Part shown: positions 42,021 to 50,907 of the stretch, in pieces | How the letters are laid out: each line of letters begins with the position of its first letter | How positions within the stretch are numbered: the stretch's first letter is position 1 | Position numbers and translations under genes: made by a program | NCBI RefSeq assembly: GCF_000160455.2 | Contig: NZ_ACJX03000001.1 | Location: forward strand, 186,001 to 250,000 | Origin: Acetomicrobium hydrogeniformans ATCC BAA-1850 | Lineage (GTDB): Bacteria > Synergistota > Synergistia > Synergistales > Acetomicrobiaceae | Reading direction: 5' to 3' | DNA: 64,000 bases | Notes under the pieces: model-generated | What the model was told of the DNA's origin: nothing | The model's input: only the letters and a program-made list of their open reading frames with translations | Databases searched by the model: none

Positions 42021-43283
42021 CTACATATTTTCACACACAGTTTCGGCAAATTTAGAGCACGAGACCTCAGAAGCTCCTTTCATTAACCTTGCCAGATCGT
42101 ATGTAACAGTTTTAGATTGTATTGTCCTTTCTATGCCCCTAACTATAAGGGCAGCCGCTTCTTTCCACCCTATGTGCTCAAGCATCATGACAGAGGAAAG
42201 AATTAATGAAGTCGGGTTTACTTTATCCATGCCTGCATATTTTGGAGCTGTACCGTGAGTAGCTTCAAACACAGCTGCCTCGTCGCCAACATTAGCTCCC
42301 GGCGCTATGCCTAAACCCCCAACCGTAGCAGCAATCGCATCTGAGAGATAGTCTCCATTTAAATTTGGAGTAACTACTACATCGTATTCTTCTGGCCTGA
42401 GCAATATTTGCTGGAACATGGCATCGGCTATTCTGTCTTTTACAATCACCTTTTTGCTAGAAGAAAACCCTGTTCTCTTGCTGCTTAAATCTTCTTCTGT
42501 AATAGTTTGATCAAAAAATTCTTCTTTTGCCACCTCGTAACAACAAGCTCTAAATAGCCCTTCAGTGTATTTCATGATGTTTCCCTTATGAACTATCGTT
42601 ACGCTCGATCTGCCTCGTTCGATGGCATACTGCAACGCTTTTCTCATAATGCGCTTAGACCCAAAAACTGATATTGGCTTAAGGCCAAGACCTACATCTT
42701 CTCGCAGCGAAATGCCAAATTCATTCGTTAAAACGTTTCTGATCTTGGCGCACTCTACACTTCCAGCCGGCCATTCAATACCGGCATAGACATCTTCCAT
42801 ATTTTCTCTGAATACTACCATGTTGACTTTCCAGGGTTCTTTTAAAGGTGACGGCACTCCGTCGAAATAACGAACCGGACGAATGCAAGCATACAACTCT
42901 AGTGCTTGCCTAAGCCTTACGTTGATGCTTCGAATACCGCCGCCGACAGGTGTCATCAAAGGTCCTTTTATCGCAACTTTGAAGTATTTAATAGCCTCAA
43001 GGGTATCGTCAATAAGCCAGTTGCCAAACATTTGATTGCATTTCTCGCCTGCATATATCTCCCAAAAGTGAAGCTTTTTATTGCTTCCATATGCCTTGTA
43101 AACGGCATTTTCCGCAACAATTTTCATTGCCCGCGTTATATCGGGGCCAATTCCATCGCCTTCTATAAAGGGAATTACAGGATCATTCGGTACGATTAGT
43201 TTACCTTCATCTGTCATGGTAATGGGGGAACCAAGAGAAGGTGCATCTATATTTGTAAGTTTAAGCCCGGGAAATTTTGACAT
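42021..43283 (-). CDS. icd: Isocitrate dehydrogenase (NADP type)
   Basis: Oxidative decarboxylation of isocitrate to 2-oxoglutarate; 420 residues like E. coli Icd. Conserved: IPFIEGDGIGPDITRAM near residue 37, the substrate serine loop DGVPSPLKEP near residue 140, RENMEDVYAGIEW, and NLNGDYLSDAIAATVGGLG near residue 305. NADP rather than NAD use is inferred from overall similarity to the E. coli type. It is the last gene of a tricarboxylate operon behind aconitase, so 2-oxoglutarate is the likely product of the imported acid. Confidence 0.95.
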   Translation of the reverse strand: MSKFPGLKLTNIDAPSLGSPITMTDEGKLIVPNDPVIPFIEGDGIGPDITRAMKIVAENAVYKAYGSNKKLHFWEIYAGEKCNQMFGNWLIDDTLEAIKYFKVAIKGPLMTPVGGGIRSINVRLRQALELYACIRPVRYFDGVPSPLKEPWKVNMVVFRENMEDVYAGIEWPAGSVECAKIRNVLTNEFGISLREDVGLGLKPISVFGSKRIMRKALQYAIERGRSSVTIVHKGNIMKYTEGLFRACCYEVAKEEFFDQTITEEDLSSKRTGFSSSKKVIVKDRIADAMFQQILLRPEEYDVVVTPNLNGDYLSDAIAATVGGLGIAPGANVGDEAAVFEATHGTAPKYAGMDKVNPTSLILSSVMMLEHIGWKEAAALIVRGIERTIQSKTVTYDLARLMKGASEVSCSKFAETVCENM

Positions 43284-43295
43284 TCAAGCTACCTC

Positions 43296-45227
43296 CTAAT
43301 TAGTAGAAGTGATCAATTTAATCCAATTAAGCTTGCCGCCTGCTTTAACGACATCTAAATCATCGCCGCATAAAGGACATATAACAGGAATTTCCATGTT
43401 TTTCGTTAGATTCCTCAAAACCGCCTGAGATTCGACATTCAGTTGACCGATATCGAAGACAAGTCGATCATCCCGATCTATCTTCTCGTAGTCATCTATA
43501 TTGGCAAAAATCAATGGCAATATACCGAAGTTAACAAGATTTGCCAAATGGATGCGAGCAAAGCTTTTAGCTATAACGGCCTTAACACCTAAATACCTTG
43601 GCGCTAAAGCGGCATGCTCCCTGCTTGATCCTTGACCATAATTCATCCCTGCCACGATGAATCCGCCTTTAAGCTCCTTGGCCCTTTTTGAAAAATCTGG
43701 ATCCACTACTTCAAAGACATGCTCTGCAATGACGGGAATATTAGAACGCAACGGCAAAAATTTGGCTCCTGCAGGCATTATGTGGTCCGTTGTAATGTCA
43801 TCTCCTACCTTTATCAAGACCTGGCCATCAAGCTTATTGGACATGGGTTCCATTTCAGGCAACGGCTTTATATTGGGCCCTCTTCGAACAGTAACTCGCT
43901 CAGGTTCAGGCGATGGAGCTATGAACATTCCTTCATCGATTATGAGATTTGAGGGCATTTCAAAATGATATGGCTCTATGCAAATTCCCCTCGGATCAGT
44001 AATTACTCCTGTAATACAAGCTGCTGCTGCAACTTCGGGACTGGCAAGATATACCTTTCCGCTCGCATGCCCGCATCTTCCATAAAAGTTACGATTTATT
44101 GTTCTCACAGAAACGCCGTCTGTAGGAGGCGCAAACCCCATGCCCACACATGCTCCGCAACTTGCTTCCAAAATCCTCACGCCCGCTGCAATTAGGTCCT
44201 CAATAGCTCCTTCAGCACCCGCCTGCAACAAAATCTGTCTGCTTCCCGGAGAAAGCCCAACATCGACATTGGGATGTATCCTCCTGCCTTTAAGCATATG
44301 CGCTATGGTTAAAATATCGCGCAGTGAGGAGTTTGTACACGAACCGAACATTACCTGATCTACGCGAGTGCCTGCAACCTCCTTAACTGGCACTACATTA
44401 TCAGGTAAAAAGGGTTTTGCAACCATCGGCTCTAATAAAGACAAGTCTATATCAATTTCTTCATCATAGACAGCATCATCATCTGGATACAAAGGTACCC
44501 AATATCGCTCTCTACCTTGAGCTCTTAGCCATTCCCGTGTTATGTCATCACTTTGAAATATAGAGGTAGTAGCGCCTGTTTCGGCTCCCATATTAGTTAT
44601 AGTTGCTCTTTCACTCACGCTTAAGGATTTAACGCCAGGACCACAATATTCGAGGACTTTTCCCACTCCACCCTTAACCGAAATACGCCGTAATACCTCT
44701 AATATCACATCCTTTGCCGAAACGAAAGGAGAAAGTTTGCCCGTAAGATGTACTTTGACGATCTTAGGCATTATCAGGGTAAAAGGCATGCCGGCCATAG
44801 CCAATGCTACATCTAAACCTCCGGCACCAATGGCAAGCATCCCAATACCACCTGCTGTAGGGGTATGAGAGTCACTGCCAAGGAGCGTCTTTCCAGGAAC
44901 TGCAAAACGCTCAAGATGAACATGGTGGCATATTCCATTTCCAGGCCTAGAAAACACCAGCCCGTATTTAGCGGCCATATCCTGCAAAAACCTGTGGTCA
45001 TCAGGATTTTTAAAATCCTCTTGAATCATGTTATGATCAACATAAGCTACGGATAGCTCCGTTTTAACACATCTAACTCCCGTGGCTTCAAGTTCTAACA
45101 TGGCCATAGTGCCTGTGGCATCCTGAATCAACGTCTGATCTATCTTAATGGCCACAGAAGCTCCCTTTGTCATATTTCCTTTAATCAAATGATTCTTTAT
45201 TATTTTTTCTGTTAATGTTAAACCCAT
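43296..45227 (-). CDS. acn: Aconitate hydratase (short single-chain form)
   Basis: Isomerises citrate and isocitrate via cis-aconitate with a 4Fe-4S cluster; 643 residues, the short type found in anaerobes and resembling fused LeuC-LeuD. Cluster cysteines are in FGSCTNSS near residue 300 and SCGACVGMG near residue 360; the swivel domain has MNYGQGSSREHAALAPRYLG near residue 535. Other blocks are GSDSHTPTAGGIGMLAIGAGG. It is followed 12 bases later by icd and preceded by tctA, so it probably processes imported citrate, isocitrate or aconitate. Confidence 0.95.
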   Translation of the reverse strand: MGLTLTEKIIKNHLIKGNMTKGASVAIKIDQTLIQDATGTMAMLELEATGVRCVKTELSVAYVDHNMIQEDFKNPDDHRFLQDMAAKYGLVFSRPGNGICHHVHLERFAVPGKTLLGSDSHTPTAGGIGMLAIGAGGLDVALAMAGMPFTLIMPKIVKVHLTGKLSPFVSAKDVILEVLRRISVKGGVGKVLEYCGPGVKSLSVSERATITNMGAETGATTSIFQSDDITREWLRAQGRERYWVPLYPDDDAVYDEEIDIDLSLLEPMVAKPFLPDNVVPVKEVAGTRVDQVMFGSCTNSSLRDILTIAHMLKGRRIHPNVDVGLSPGSRQILLQAGAEGAIEDLIAAGVRILEASCGACVGMGFAPPTDGVSVRTINRNFYGRCGHASGKVYLASPEVAAAACITGVITDPRGICIEPYHFEMPSNLIIDEGMFIAPSPEPERVTVRRGPNIKPLPEMEPMSNKLDGQVLIKVGDDITTDHIMPAGAKFLPLRSNIPVIAEHVFEVVDPDFSKRAKELKGGFIVAGMNYGQGSSREHAALAPRYLGVKAVIAKSFARIHLANLVNFGILPLIFANIDDYEKIDRDDRLVFDIGQLNVESQAVLRNLTKNMEIPVICPLCGDDLDVVKAGGKLNWIKLITSTN

Positions 45228-45255
45228 AATATAATAATGCCTCCTAAGTTTTTAG

Positions 45256-46749
45256 TTATCTATTTGTTGCTAACCTGATTTTTTTAATAAAGGGCCAAAT
45301 GATCGAAAGAACAGTCAATGTAATTAAGACGATGCATATTGATGATCTGAAAAAGATACCGAGACTGCCATCAGAGAGCATTAAAGATTGACGAAAGGAA
45401 TTTTCCATTGAAGAACCCAATACTACGGCAAGAATCATTGGCGCAAGTGGAACTTTATATCTCCTCATAAAATACCCGACGAAACCAAAAATGAGCAAAA
45501 GATAAAAATCTACCACTGAAAAATTTATGGTGTACACTCCAAAAAATGCAATAGCGACTATTAGAGGGTAAAGTAAACGTCCTGGAATAGACAGTACTCT
45601 TACTAGCAATCCTGCCAGAGGCAAATTTATAATGATGCAAATGATATCACCGACAAATAAGCTAGCAATTACACCCCAAGCAATTTCGGGATGCTGTTCA
45701 AAGAGTAGCGGTCCTGGCTGCAGTCCATAGATCATAAGAGCCCCCAGCATTACTGCCGTTGTTCCTGACCCCGGGACCCCCAAAGTCAACATTGGAATCA
45801 TGGCTCCGATGGAAGCAGCATTATTGGCCGCTTCTGGCGCTGCTAGACCTTCGGGAATACCCGTTCCGAAACTGTCAGGATCTTTAGAAAGGCGTTTTTC
45901 GTTGCTATAGGCCATCATAGCAGCGATCGTGCCACCCGCTCCAGGAAGAACCCCTATGACAAATCCGATGGGAGATTCACGAAGAATTGGCATTAAACAC
46001 CTTCGCCACTCCTCCATTGTGATCCATATTCGACCAAATGCCTTTTTTAGGGCAAAAACACCAGTTTCCCTTATTGTTTCGAAATTTTTGAATACCTCTC
46101 CAATTCCATATAACCCCACTATAACCACAACGAAATCGATACCGGTTTGAAGTTCAGCCACACCAAATGTAAAACGCAATACGCCCGATTGTAGATCTAT
46201 ACCAACGGTCGTTATCATTAGACCAAACAGAAGGGACATAAACCCCTTTATGGGGCTCTCTTGCGAAAGAGAAGCTGTTGCAGCCAGTGCAAACACCATC
46301 AACGTAAAGTACTCGGGAGGACCAAAACGTAAGGCAAATCTGGCAACAGGCATTGCCAATACCAGAAAGATAACTGCTGCAATGAGTCCCCCAATAAAAG
46401 ATGCAATAGCAGAAATTGCCAAAGCTGACTCTGCCTTTCCCTTAAGCGTCATTGGGTATCCATCAAAACAAGAAGCTACTGCAGCACCATCGCCAGGAAC
46501 GTTTAAAAGTATTGCACTCCTGGAACCACCAAACATTGCTCCGTAATATATAGAGGCCATTGTTATCAATGCAGTTTCAGGCCTCATAGTAAACGTAAGA
46601 GGAAGCAAGAGCGCCACGCCCGTTGCTGGACCAACTCCAGGCATCATTCCCAGTATTGTTCCCAGGACACATCCTACTGACATAAATATTATGTTTATAG
46701 GCTGAATAATAATCGTTAATCCGTATATTAAATTACTCAATGTTTCCAT
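45256..46749 (-). CDS. tctA: TTT transporter large permease TctA (second system)
   Basis: A 497-residue polytopic membrane protein with TctA signatures LGMMPGVGPATGVALLLPLTF near residue 32 and VLPGAGGTIAAMMAYSNEKR near residue 270. It forms the permease of the second tripartite tricarboxylate transporter in the window. Sequence differs clearly from the copy at 6.2-7.8 kb. Being followed by aconitase and isocitrate dehydrogenase, the likely substrate is a tricarboxylate such as citrate, isocitrate or aconitate (inference). Confidence 0.95.
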   Translation of the reverse strand: METLSNLIYGLTIIIQPINIIFMSVGCVLGTILGMMPGVGPATGVALLLPLTFTMRPETALITMASIYYGAMFGGSRSAILLNVPGDGAAVASCFDGYPMTLKGKAESALAISAIASFIGGLIAAVIFLVLAMPVARFALRFGPPEYFTLMVFALAATASLSQESPIKGFMSLLFGLMITTVGIDLQSGVLRFTFGVAELQTGIDFVVVIVGLYGIGEVFKNFETIRETGVFALKKAFGRIWITMEEWRRCLMPILRESPIGFVIGVLPGAGGTIAAMMAYSNEKRLSKDPDSFGTGIPEGLAAPEAANNAASIGAMIPMLTLGVPGSGTTAVMLGALMIYGLQPGPLLFEQHPEIAWGVIASLFVGDIICIIINLPLAGLLVRVLSIPGRLLYPLIVAIAFFGVYTINFSVVDFYLLLIFGFVGYFMRRYKVPLAPMILAVVLGSSMENSFRQSLMLSDGSLGIFFRSSICIVLITLTVLSIIWPFIKKIRLATNR

Positions 46750-46765
46750 TTACGCTCAACTCCTG

Positions 46766-47200
46766 TCACGGCAACGATATATATAATATTTTCTCGAAAC
46801 AATACCATATTCCAAAAGTTAAACCAACTGTAATTACTATATTTGTTATTAAACCTTTTTTACCATTAATTAAAATTAATAACGCTCCTATAAAGAAAAT
46901 AGTAGAGGGAATGAAGCCTATCTTGTTGAATATAAAAGCATAAATAACCCCTATAGCCATAGTTCCTAAAACATAAAACCATGGAACTGAGGTTAATGTT
47001 TTTTCTTCTCGTCTTTTTTTCCTAAACCCTGTATATAGAAGAATTGCACTGCATAAAATCATCAAAATTCCCAAAGATAACGGGAAATATATTGGAGCCC
47101 AAGGATTTCCTATAAAAGCCTTGGGAAGAGCCAAACTTTGAACAAAATAGGAAATGCCCAAGGCTAGTCCTGCAATTCCAACAATTACGTCAGAATTCAT
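46766..47200 (-). CDS. tctB: TTT transporter small membrane subunit TctB (second system)
   Basis: A TctB subunit of about 144 residues with four predicted membrane segments (GIAGLALGISYF; PLSLGILMILCSAILL; VLGTMAIGVIYAF; ITNIVITVGLTFG). ATG 47200 with AGGGGG upstream is preferred over an in-frame start at 47233. It lies between tctC and tctA as in the classical C-B-A order. Confidence 0.88.
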   Translation of the reverse strand: MNSDVIVGIAGLALGISYFVQSLALPKAFIGNPWAPIYFPLSLGILMILCSAILLYTGFRKKRREEKTLTSVPWFYVLGTMAIGVIYAFIFNKIGFIPSTIFFIGALLILINGKKGLITNIVITVGLTFGIWYCFEKILYISLP

Positions 47201-47275
47201 ATAAATACCCCCTATATGTAGGAGGTAGCCCAAATAATATAGGCTACCTCTCTTTATAGATATCTTTATAGATAT

Positions 47276-48268
47276 TTATTCTCCTTTGTAAAATCCTATC
47301 GCTTGCAATACTTCCTTGTACTGCTCGTTTGTATGATCAAGGAACATCCTAAATTGATCGGAGGGCAAAAAGCTCTTATCCCATCCATTTGTTCTACATA
47401 TTTCGTCCCACATCTGTGTTTTCTCCATTTGAGACAGCTTATCCTCAAGATACTTAACGGCATATTCTGGCATATCGGGAGGACCAAACAAACCGCGCCA
47501 GTTGATAAACTCTGCATCTATTCCGGACTGACGTAAGGTGGGCACATTGGCAAAGGGTCCATCTTTATAAGGTTCAGGCCTTGTTACGGCAAGGACTTTA
47601 ATATCTCCTGACATCATAGGACCTTGAGTTTCTGCTAACCCGGCACTTAGTAAATCAATATGACCCCCGAGCAACGCCGCTAAATGTTGCCCCTCTTGAA
47701 AAGCAATGTACGGGATATCCTTCAAATTGCTTATACCTGCAGCTTTGGCAGCTATAAGAAACTGCACATGATCCATAGATCCAGGAGAAGATAGACCTCC
47801 AATTTTAATACTCTTCGGATCCTTTTTTAAGGCTTCCATTACCTCCGATATTGAATTGTATTTTGAATTTTTCGGAACGGCAAAAGCACCATAATCACTG
47901 ATTAACCTCGCAATTGGGGCAGTATTTTTATATGAAAGTTTTGTTTGCCCTGTCAGATTAATTAACAACAGTGGCGGAGAATATACTGCTACTGTATATG
48001 GGTCACTTTTGCGTTGTTGCAAATATGCGAGGGCTACCCCTCCACCTCCGCCTGGCTTATTAACCACGGGCATAGGGACAGATACAAGCCCTTCTTCTTG
48101 CAACACCCTTGCTACCATCCTTATTGTCGTGTCCCAACCTCCACCAGGACCTGCCGGCGCGATGAACTCAAAAGGCTTGGAAGGATAATTATCCTGAGCT
48201 ACAGCCATCCCTCCTAACAGAAAGAGCAAAACCAAAAAACCCGCTATTAGACCGCATCTTACCTTCAT
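47276..48268 (-). CDS. tctC: TTT periplasmic substrate-binding protein TctC (second system)
   Basis: A 330-residue Bug-family receptor. Residues 1-24 are a signal peptide (MKVRCGLIAGFLVLLFLLGG, then AVAQ). The mature N-terminus YPSKPFEFIAPAGPGGGWD matches the ligand-clamping loops of TctC proteins. A GGGGAGG ribosome binding site precedes the ATG. It captures the carboxylate for the TctA/TctB pair encoded downstream. Confidence 0.94.
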   Translation of the reverse strand: MKVRCGLIAGFLVLLFLLGGMAVAQDNYPSKPFEFIAPAGPGGGWDTTIRMVARVLQEEGLVSVPMPVVNKPGGGGGVALAYLQQRKSDPYTVAVYSPPLLLINLTGQTKLSYKNTAPIARLISDYGAFAVPKNSKYNSISEVMEALKKDPKSIKIGGLSSPGSMDHVQFLIAAKAAGISNLKDIPYIAFQEGQHLAALLGGHIDLLSAGLAETQGPMMSGDIKVLAVTRPEPYKDGPFANVPTLRQSGIDAEFINWRGLFGPPDMPEYAVKYLEDKLSQMEKTQMWDEICRTNGWDKSFLPSDQFRMFLDHTNEQYKEVLQAIGFYKGE

Positions 48269-48334
48269 TTTCCTTACCTCCCCTTATGTTGAATAATTAT
48301 TTAGATTGCCTTACATAGCAAACATTTATTTATT

Positions 48335-48661
48335 TTATAAGGGTATTTCTATATCAAATAAGGGTACATATTGCTGCGCACCATGCATATCAATCTCGCC
48401 TACAGATCCTTGGGGACGCATACGTGGTATCGTAAATTTGAATGCGTTTGCAGCATCAAAAAAAACAAAATTCAGTATTTTTTCCGGCTCTATTCCATAT
48501 AGCTTTGCAACCAACTCACGATTTATTGCGCCGCAGGATTTTACTTTTTCGTAGTCTTCCTTGGTTTTAAATATGACATCAAAGGTAAGCTCAAAAGGAC
48601 CAGCATTTTTACTTCTTATAACTTTCGCTATATCCTTTAGTTTTACCATTTTTTTATCCAT
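48335..48661 (-). CDS. DUF4387 family protein
   Basis: A 108-residue soluble protein matching the DUF4387 pattern (IAKVIRSKNAGPFELTFDVIF near the start; CGAINRELVAKLYG in the middle; RPQGSVGEIDMHGAQQY near the end). Function is unknown. In other genomes such proteins are typically encoded next to AtuA/DUF1446 proteins, as here (three-base gap), so the two probably form one enzyme or complex. GGAGGTG precedes the ATG. Confidence 0.85.
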   Translation of the reverse strand: MDKKMVKLKDIAKVIRSKNAGPFELTFDVIFKTKEDYEKVKSCGAINRELVAKLYGIEPEKILNFVFFDAANAFKFTIPRMRPQGSVGEIDMHGAQQYVPLFDIEIPL

Positions 48662-48663
48662 AA

Positions 48664-50025
48664 CTACACCTCCATTATATTAACAGGGAAAAGACTTACA
48701 GGATCATCAATCTCCATAAGATGATAAACGTTAAATGCAAACACTTCTCCTAAGGGAATCTCGAGAGGCGTGAATGGAAGTGCTATGTTACCCGCCGTAC
48801 CTATGCGTCCTTCATAAGGACAATGCAAAAGTTCCGTCCGAGCACGTGAGCAAATCGCAGTTGCTAGCTCTTGTGTAGATGCTGCAACCTCAAGAATTAT
48901 GCACAATTCGAGCGGCATAAAATTTTTAATAGGTTCTAGTTCTGCCATAACCCCATTTTTGCCATATACATGGTATATCATTTGATATTGATCCTCGGGT
49001 ATATCCTTGAAGTAATCCTTAACATCCTCCGTCACTCTAGCCAACACATCATCAATATGATCTATAAAAATAGGGTCTCTTGCACCTGCTATAAATATAG
49101 AGCGGAACCCTACCTTCTTTGCTCCTTCAAGTTTTACTGTGTATTTATCCAAAGGATTGAATTTACTGCCAGAAATTTTAACCCTTCTATCATCTATTTG
49201 TTCAAAACTGGTATTAGATAAATCCAAGATACCACCGGGACCAGGTAATAAGTAAGGATGAGATTTTTCGTATAATGTATGCGCTGCTACTGACCATGTG
49301 GTACAACGTTCATCGAGGCTTCCAGGCTCAAGAATAAAGTGATCTTCCCTTATGGTACCGAACATCACTTTTCCTGCGGGTTCTGCACAGAGAGCCCCGC
49401 ACTCCATTATCTTACCCATATGCCAGGCAAGTCCTGGATCAAAACCCTCCTTTATTGGTAGCGCCGCTATGGTAACAGGATCATAAGACCTTCCGGCTAT
49501 TACAATATCTATATCATTTTCTTTTAAGACCTTAACAATTGGCTCGACGCCCATTTGCGCAACTATAGTAGTGGCTAAATCCACTTCTTCTTCAGATAGA
49601 TGCTCGACAGGTCCACAGGGTGCTATTTGCCCTTTTTTCAATTTTTCTTTAACTATGGACTTATCAATCTCGCTATATATTGTTGCAATCTTAAAATGAT
49701 ATCCCTTCTCTCTAGATATTTTTTTTATAATATTTATAAAAGTGTCTACTTGAGCGTTGGTCCCAGCCCCACCTGCAGAACTAATTAATAGAGGGATCTT
49801 TTTCTCTGCGATAGCTTCTAGTAATAACGATATATCTTTCGTGTAAGCCTCTTTAGAACATGTCATAACACCCATAGCCAGTTTATGTGGACCACTATCA
49901 GTAGAACCAGAATCGACTGCTATTACGTGAGGGTCCATTGATAATGCTCGTTTAAACCACTTAACTGGAAAACCATAACCCAACATTCCGTTTGGCGTAA
50001 GAATGCGAAGCTCTTTCACTTTCAC
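48664..50025 (-). CDS. AtuA-family protein (DUF1446)
   Basis: A 453-residue protein of the AtuA family, named from acyclic terpene utilisation in pseudomonads but found in many unrelated catabolic operons. Family blocks: DSGSTDSGPHKLAMG near residue 38, SSAGGAGTNAQVD near residue 82, VIAGRSYDPVTIAALP near residue 178 and a FIAGARDP segment. It starts with GTG at 50025. Chemistry is unknown. Location between a GntR regulator and a TTT transporter with aconitase suggests work on a tricarboxylate or its CoA derivative, not terpenes (inference). Confidence 0.87.
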   Translation of the reverse strand: MKVKELRILTPNGMLGYGFPVKWFKRALSMDPHVIAVDSGSTDSGPHKLAMGVMTCSKEAYTKDISLLLEAIAEKKIPLLISSAGGAGTNAQVDTFINIIKKISREKGYHFKIATIYSEIDKSIVKEKLKKGQIAPCGPVEHLSEEEVDLATTIVAQMGVEPIVKVLKENDIDIVIAGRSYDPVTIAALPIKEGFDPGLAWHMGKIMECGALCAEPAGKVMFGTIREDHFILEPGSLDERCTTWSVAAHTLYEKSHPYLLPGPGGILDLSNTSFEQIDDRRVKISGSKFNPLDKYTVKLEGAKKVGFRSIFIAGARDPIFIDHIDDVLARVTEDVKDYFKDIPEDQYQMIYHVYGKNGVMAELEPIKNFMPLELCIILEVAASTQELATAICSRARTELLHCPYEGRIGTAGNIALPFTPLEIPLGEVFAFNVYHLMEIDDPVSLFPVNIMEV

Positions 50026-50033
50026 TTCACCAC

Positions 50034-50738
50034 CTATTTACTGATTTCTGATTTATCGCAAAGACCTTCTTCTCTTAAAAATGCCTCTAGGGCACCTGTT
50101 AAGTGTTTTTTGACTGCCATTTCGGCACGTATTGGATCACGTTCAATAACCGCTTGTAATATTTCTTCATGGTCATTGAGAGCAACTATTTGCCTTTCTC
50201 GCTTTGCCATGGATATAGTTCTAAATTGTTCCAAATATTCCATATAAACTCTGACAAGTTTAATTAATCTAGGCATCCTACAAGATCTGACCAATATATC
50301 GTTAAACTCCTGACAAACGGAGAATAATTTATCGGCTTGCGATGATTCAGTATATTTTCTCATTAGATCTACTAATTGTTTTAATCGATTAATTTCGGCA
50401 GGGGTAATTTTTTCTACGGCTTTAGAAACGGCTAGAGATTCGAGTGAGATTCGGATAGCGTAAATTTCCTCCACATCTTCTTTGGTTATTCCTTTTACAA
50501 ACAAACCCTTCCGCGGCACTCTTTTTAAAAGTCCTTCTGCTTCAAGAACTCGCAATGCCTCGCGAACCGGAGTACGACTTACATTAAGCATTTGAGCAAG
50601 ATCCGACTCTACTATACGATCACCAGACACTAATGTTCTGTTTAAAATTGCCTCTCTGAGACGCTCAAGCACTAGATCTCTGGCAGGTCTAAAGTCATCA
50701 TAAGGTATGGGTTCAATCAATTTTTGTTCGTTCATCAT
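50034..50738 (-). CDS. GntR-family (FCD) transcriptional regulator
   Basis: About 234 residues: winged helix-turn-helix (VSGDRIVESDLAQMLNVSRTPVREALRVLE) and a C-terminal FCD domain. ATG 50738 has CGGAGG six bases upstream and is preferred over 50786, which has no site. It heads the AtuA-DUF4387-tctCBA-acn-icd operon and probably responds to the transported acid. It is divergent from iorAB. Confidence 0.9.
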   Translation of the reverse strand: MMNEQKLIEPIPYDDFRPARDLVLERLREAILNRTLVSGDRIVESDLAQMLNVSRTPVREALRVLEAEGLLKRVPRKGLFVKGITKEDVEEIYAIRISLESLAVSKAVEKITPAEINRLKQLVDLMRKYTESSQADKLFSVCQEFNDILVRSCRMPRLIKLVRVYMEYLEQFRTISMAKRERQIVALNDHEEILQAVIERDPIRAEMAVKKHLTGALEAFLREEGLCDKSEISK

Positions 50739-50796
50739 GCTCTGCCTCCGTATGAAATCAATTACATCATTTTTGGATACTTGCATCCTGAATACA

Positions 50797-50841
50797 AGGA
50801 TACAATTTATATGCTATTTGTCAAGTATCTATTTTGATACT
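50797..50841 (-). promoter_or_regulatory. gntR promoter with overlapping palindrome
   Basis: On the minus strand TTGACA (50819-50824) and TATCCT (50797-50802) are 16 bases apart. The palindrome AGTATC-TATTTT-GATACT (50824-50841) abuts the -35, and further GATAC/GTATC half-sites occur at about 50776-50803. This is a plausible autoregulatory operator that could also affect the divergent iorAB genes. Confidence 0.5.
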
Positions 50842-50907
50842 CGAATAATTTCTTATATGTGTTAAAATAAATTTAATTCAATTTATCTGATAAGTGAGGT
50901 GACAATC

